A stretch of DNA of 34,769 nt, from assembly GCA_049609625.1 (NCBI GenBank), contig JBMYYR010000018.1, forward strand, positions 1 through 34,769, written 5' to 3'. Position numbers and translations under genes: made by a program. Shown one piece after another: positions 33,592 to 34,769 of this stretch (within the stretch, counting starts at the first letter, position 1; each line of letters begins with the position of its first letter). Below the pieces are notes generated by a model, which was not told the DNA's origin, did not search any database, and saw only the letters and a list, made by a program, of their open reading frames with translations. This stretch comes from JBMYYR01 sp049609625 (lineage in GTDB: Bacteria; Bacteroidota; Bacteroidia; Flavobacteriales; CAJXXR01).

Positions 33592-34769
33592 ATGGAAAAT
33601 TTACTTTTAGAATTTCAAGATAAAATACGTAAAACGCCAATGAGCATTCAGCGTTATCTTATACATGAAATCAATTTAACTAACCGCTTGATTGCTGTGA
33701 AAGGCGCTAGAGGTGCGGGTAAAACAACCTTACTTTTACAATTAGCAAAGTTGCATTTATCTATCAAAACTACACTTTATGTCAGTTTAGATCATATTTA
33801 TTTTTTTGATAACAACTTATACAGTCTTGCCAAACAATTCACGCAGTTTGGAGGAACACATTTATTGTTAGACGAAGTGCATAAATATCCAAATTGGTCG
33901 CGCGAAATAAAATTGATTTATGATAATTTCCCAGAACTCAGTCTTATTTTTACCTCTTCTTCGATGCTCCAAATTTATAAATCTGAATCTGATTTGAGCC
34001 GAAGAGCGGTAACTTATAACTTAAAAGAATTGTCTTTTAGAGAATTTATCGCCTTCGAAACTCAAAAGGAGCATCCAATATATGCATTGACATCTATTTT
34101 AGAAGATCACACCACTATTGCAAGCTCACTTTTAGAGGAGCTAAAACCTTTGCCTTTGTTTAGTAAATACCTCAAAATGGGAGCTTATCCATACTATAAA
34201 GAGAATGAAGAAGCGTATGCAGAAAAGCTTCAAAACACAATAAATCTGATCATTGAGATTGATATTAATGCCGTGGAAGATGTGCAATATGAGACTTTGG
34301 TCAAATTAAAAAAACTACTTATAACCGTAGCTTCTAGTGCGCCATTTACACCAAATATCACCAAATTGAGCGAAAAAGTGGGGGTGTCGAGAAATAAGCT
34401 CGTACAGAGTATAAAAATTTTAGAACGTGCAGGTTTGGTAAACGAATTGTATAAAGATAGTCGCGGTATTGGCGCTTTAACAAAGCCCGAAAAACTGTAT
34501 CTCAACAACACCAATTTAATGTATGCTTTAGCAAAAGACCATACAAATATTGGCAATGTACGAGAAACTTTTTTCTTAAATCAGTTTAAAGGTTTACACG
34601 AAATTAATCGCTCAGAACAAGCTGATTTTGTGATAGACAGCAACTATACCTTTGAAATTGGCGGGAAAAATAAAACCAAAAAACAAATCAAAACCATAGA
34701 CAATGCATACATAGCAAAAGACCATATTGAAATAGGTTTTGCGAATATAATTCCTGTTTGGTTGTTTGG
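33592..34769 (+). CDS. DUF4143-type AAA ATPase (3' end cut by window edge)
   Basis: 392 complete codons, open to the window edge with no stop. It belongs to the AAA_14/DUF4143 group. Walker A is GARGAGKTT (G38-T46), Walker B is HLLLDEVHKYPNW (D94-E95), and sensor-like LIFTSSSML follows. The middle includes LKELSFREFIAFE, and a winged-helix-like segment, NITKLSEKVGVSRNKLVQSI, lies near 265. The DUF4143-like part has RETFFLNQF (about 325) and DFVIDSNYTFEIGGKNKTKKQI, resembling the nuclease-like end of the family, which usually stops soon after IPLWLFGFLY. The visible VWLFG suggests only a few residues are missing. The biological role is not known. Copy number in genomes is often high and copies vary, so spread by transfer is possible. 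Confidence 0.85.
   Translation, partial: MENLLLEFQDKIRKTPMSIQRYLIHEINLTNRLIAVKGARGAGKTTLLLQLAKLHLSIKTTLYVSLDHIYFFDNNLYSLAKQFTQFGGTHLLLDEVHKYPNWSREIKLIYDNFPELSLIFTSSSMLQIYKSESDLSRRAVTYNLKELSFREFIAFETQKEHPIYALTSILEDHTTIASSLLEELKPLPLFSKYLKMGAYPYYKENEEAYAEKLQNTINLIIEIDINAVEDVQYETLVKLKKLLITVASSAPFTPNITKLSEKVGVSRNKLVQSIKILERAGLVNELYKDSRGIGALTKPEKLYLNNTNLMYALAKDHTNIGNVRETFFLNQFKGLHEINRSEQADFVIDSNYTFEIGGKNKTKKQIKTIDNAYIAKDHIEIGFANIIPVWLF

Noticed and set aside
1..34769. Searched for CRISPR repeats, transposase genes, tRNA or rRNA genes and phage structural genes.
   Set aside because: None was recognised by eye; short or divergent RNA genes could still be missed without a covariance search.

Overview
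This window looks like a chromosomal segment of a Bacteroidetes bacterium, most likely Flavobacteriaceae. The evidence is AT-rich DNA, start codons without Shine-Dalgarno sequences, several upstream matches to the Bacteroidetes -7 promoter element TAnnTTTG, and lineage-typical proteins: a one-chain CcsB-CcsA cytochrome c biogenesis protein, a DUF4292 lipoprotein, a PafA-type phosphatase, an Nfu scaffold and a Wzy/Wzz pair. No rRNA, tRNA, CRISPR array, transposase or phage module was seen.

Layout. Bases 1-250 are the 3' end of folK (+). Bases 269-5829 (-) are a five-gene surface-polysaccharide-type cassette, transcribed leftward: Wzz-like chain-length protein, O-antigen ligase/polymerase, nucleotidyltransferase-fold protein, radical SAM enzyme, SAM methyltransferase. 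Bases 6040-11491 (+) are a tight five-gene envelope operon: TPR protein, DUF4292 lipoprotein, EnvC-like protein with a degenerate LytM domain, MacB/FtsX-type permease, ATP-grasp-like protein. Then come ccsBA (11565-14918) and a long RluA-family pseudouridine synthase (14925-16619), which converges with and overlaps priA by 27 bp. Bases 16593-23161 (-) are a six-gene operon running methyltransferase, C1 peptidase, DUF493, CCA-adding enzyme, pRiA4b ORF-3-like protein, PriA. Divergent from it, fumC (23352-24749) is followed by a palindromic hairpin. Bases 24841-31730 (+) are a housekeeping run: nfu, pafA, a GNAT-like orphan, miaA, topB and an HD hydrolase, closed by a strong bidirectional terminator (31748-31782). 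An HtrA/DegP protease (-) follows, then a 308-bp intergenic region with divergent promoter elements, and a DUF4143-type AAA ATPase (+) that runs off the right edge.

Most genes are ordinary housekeeping or envelope genes. The most surprising observation is that the PriA homologue keeps its fold and all eight zinc-binding cysteines but has lost the signature residues of helicase motifs I, II, III and VI in an intact reading frame, which predicts a PriA without ATPase activity. Second-tier items are the polysaccharide cassette with its radical SAM, nucleotidyltransferase and methyltransferase genes, the EnvC-like protein encoded 1 nt before an FtsX-fold permease, and the 14-histidine linker inside CcsBA. 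Functions are read from motifs by eye; no database search was possible.
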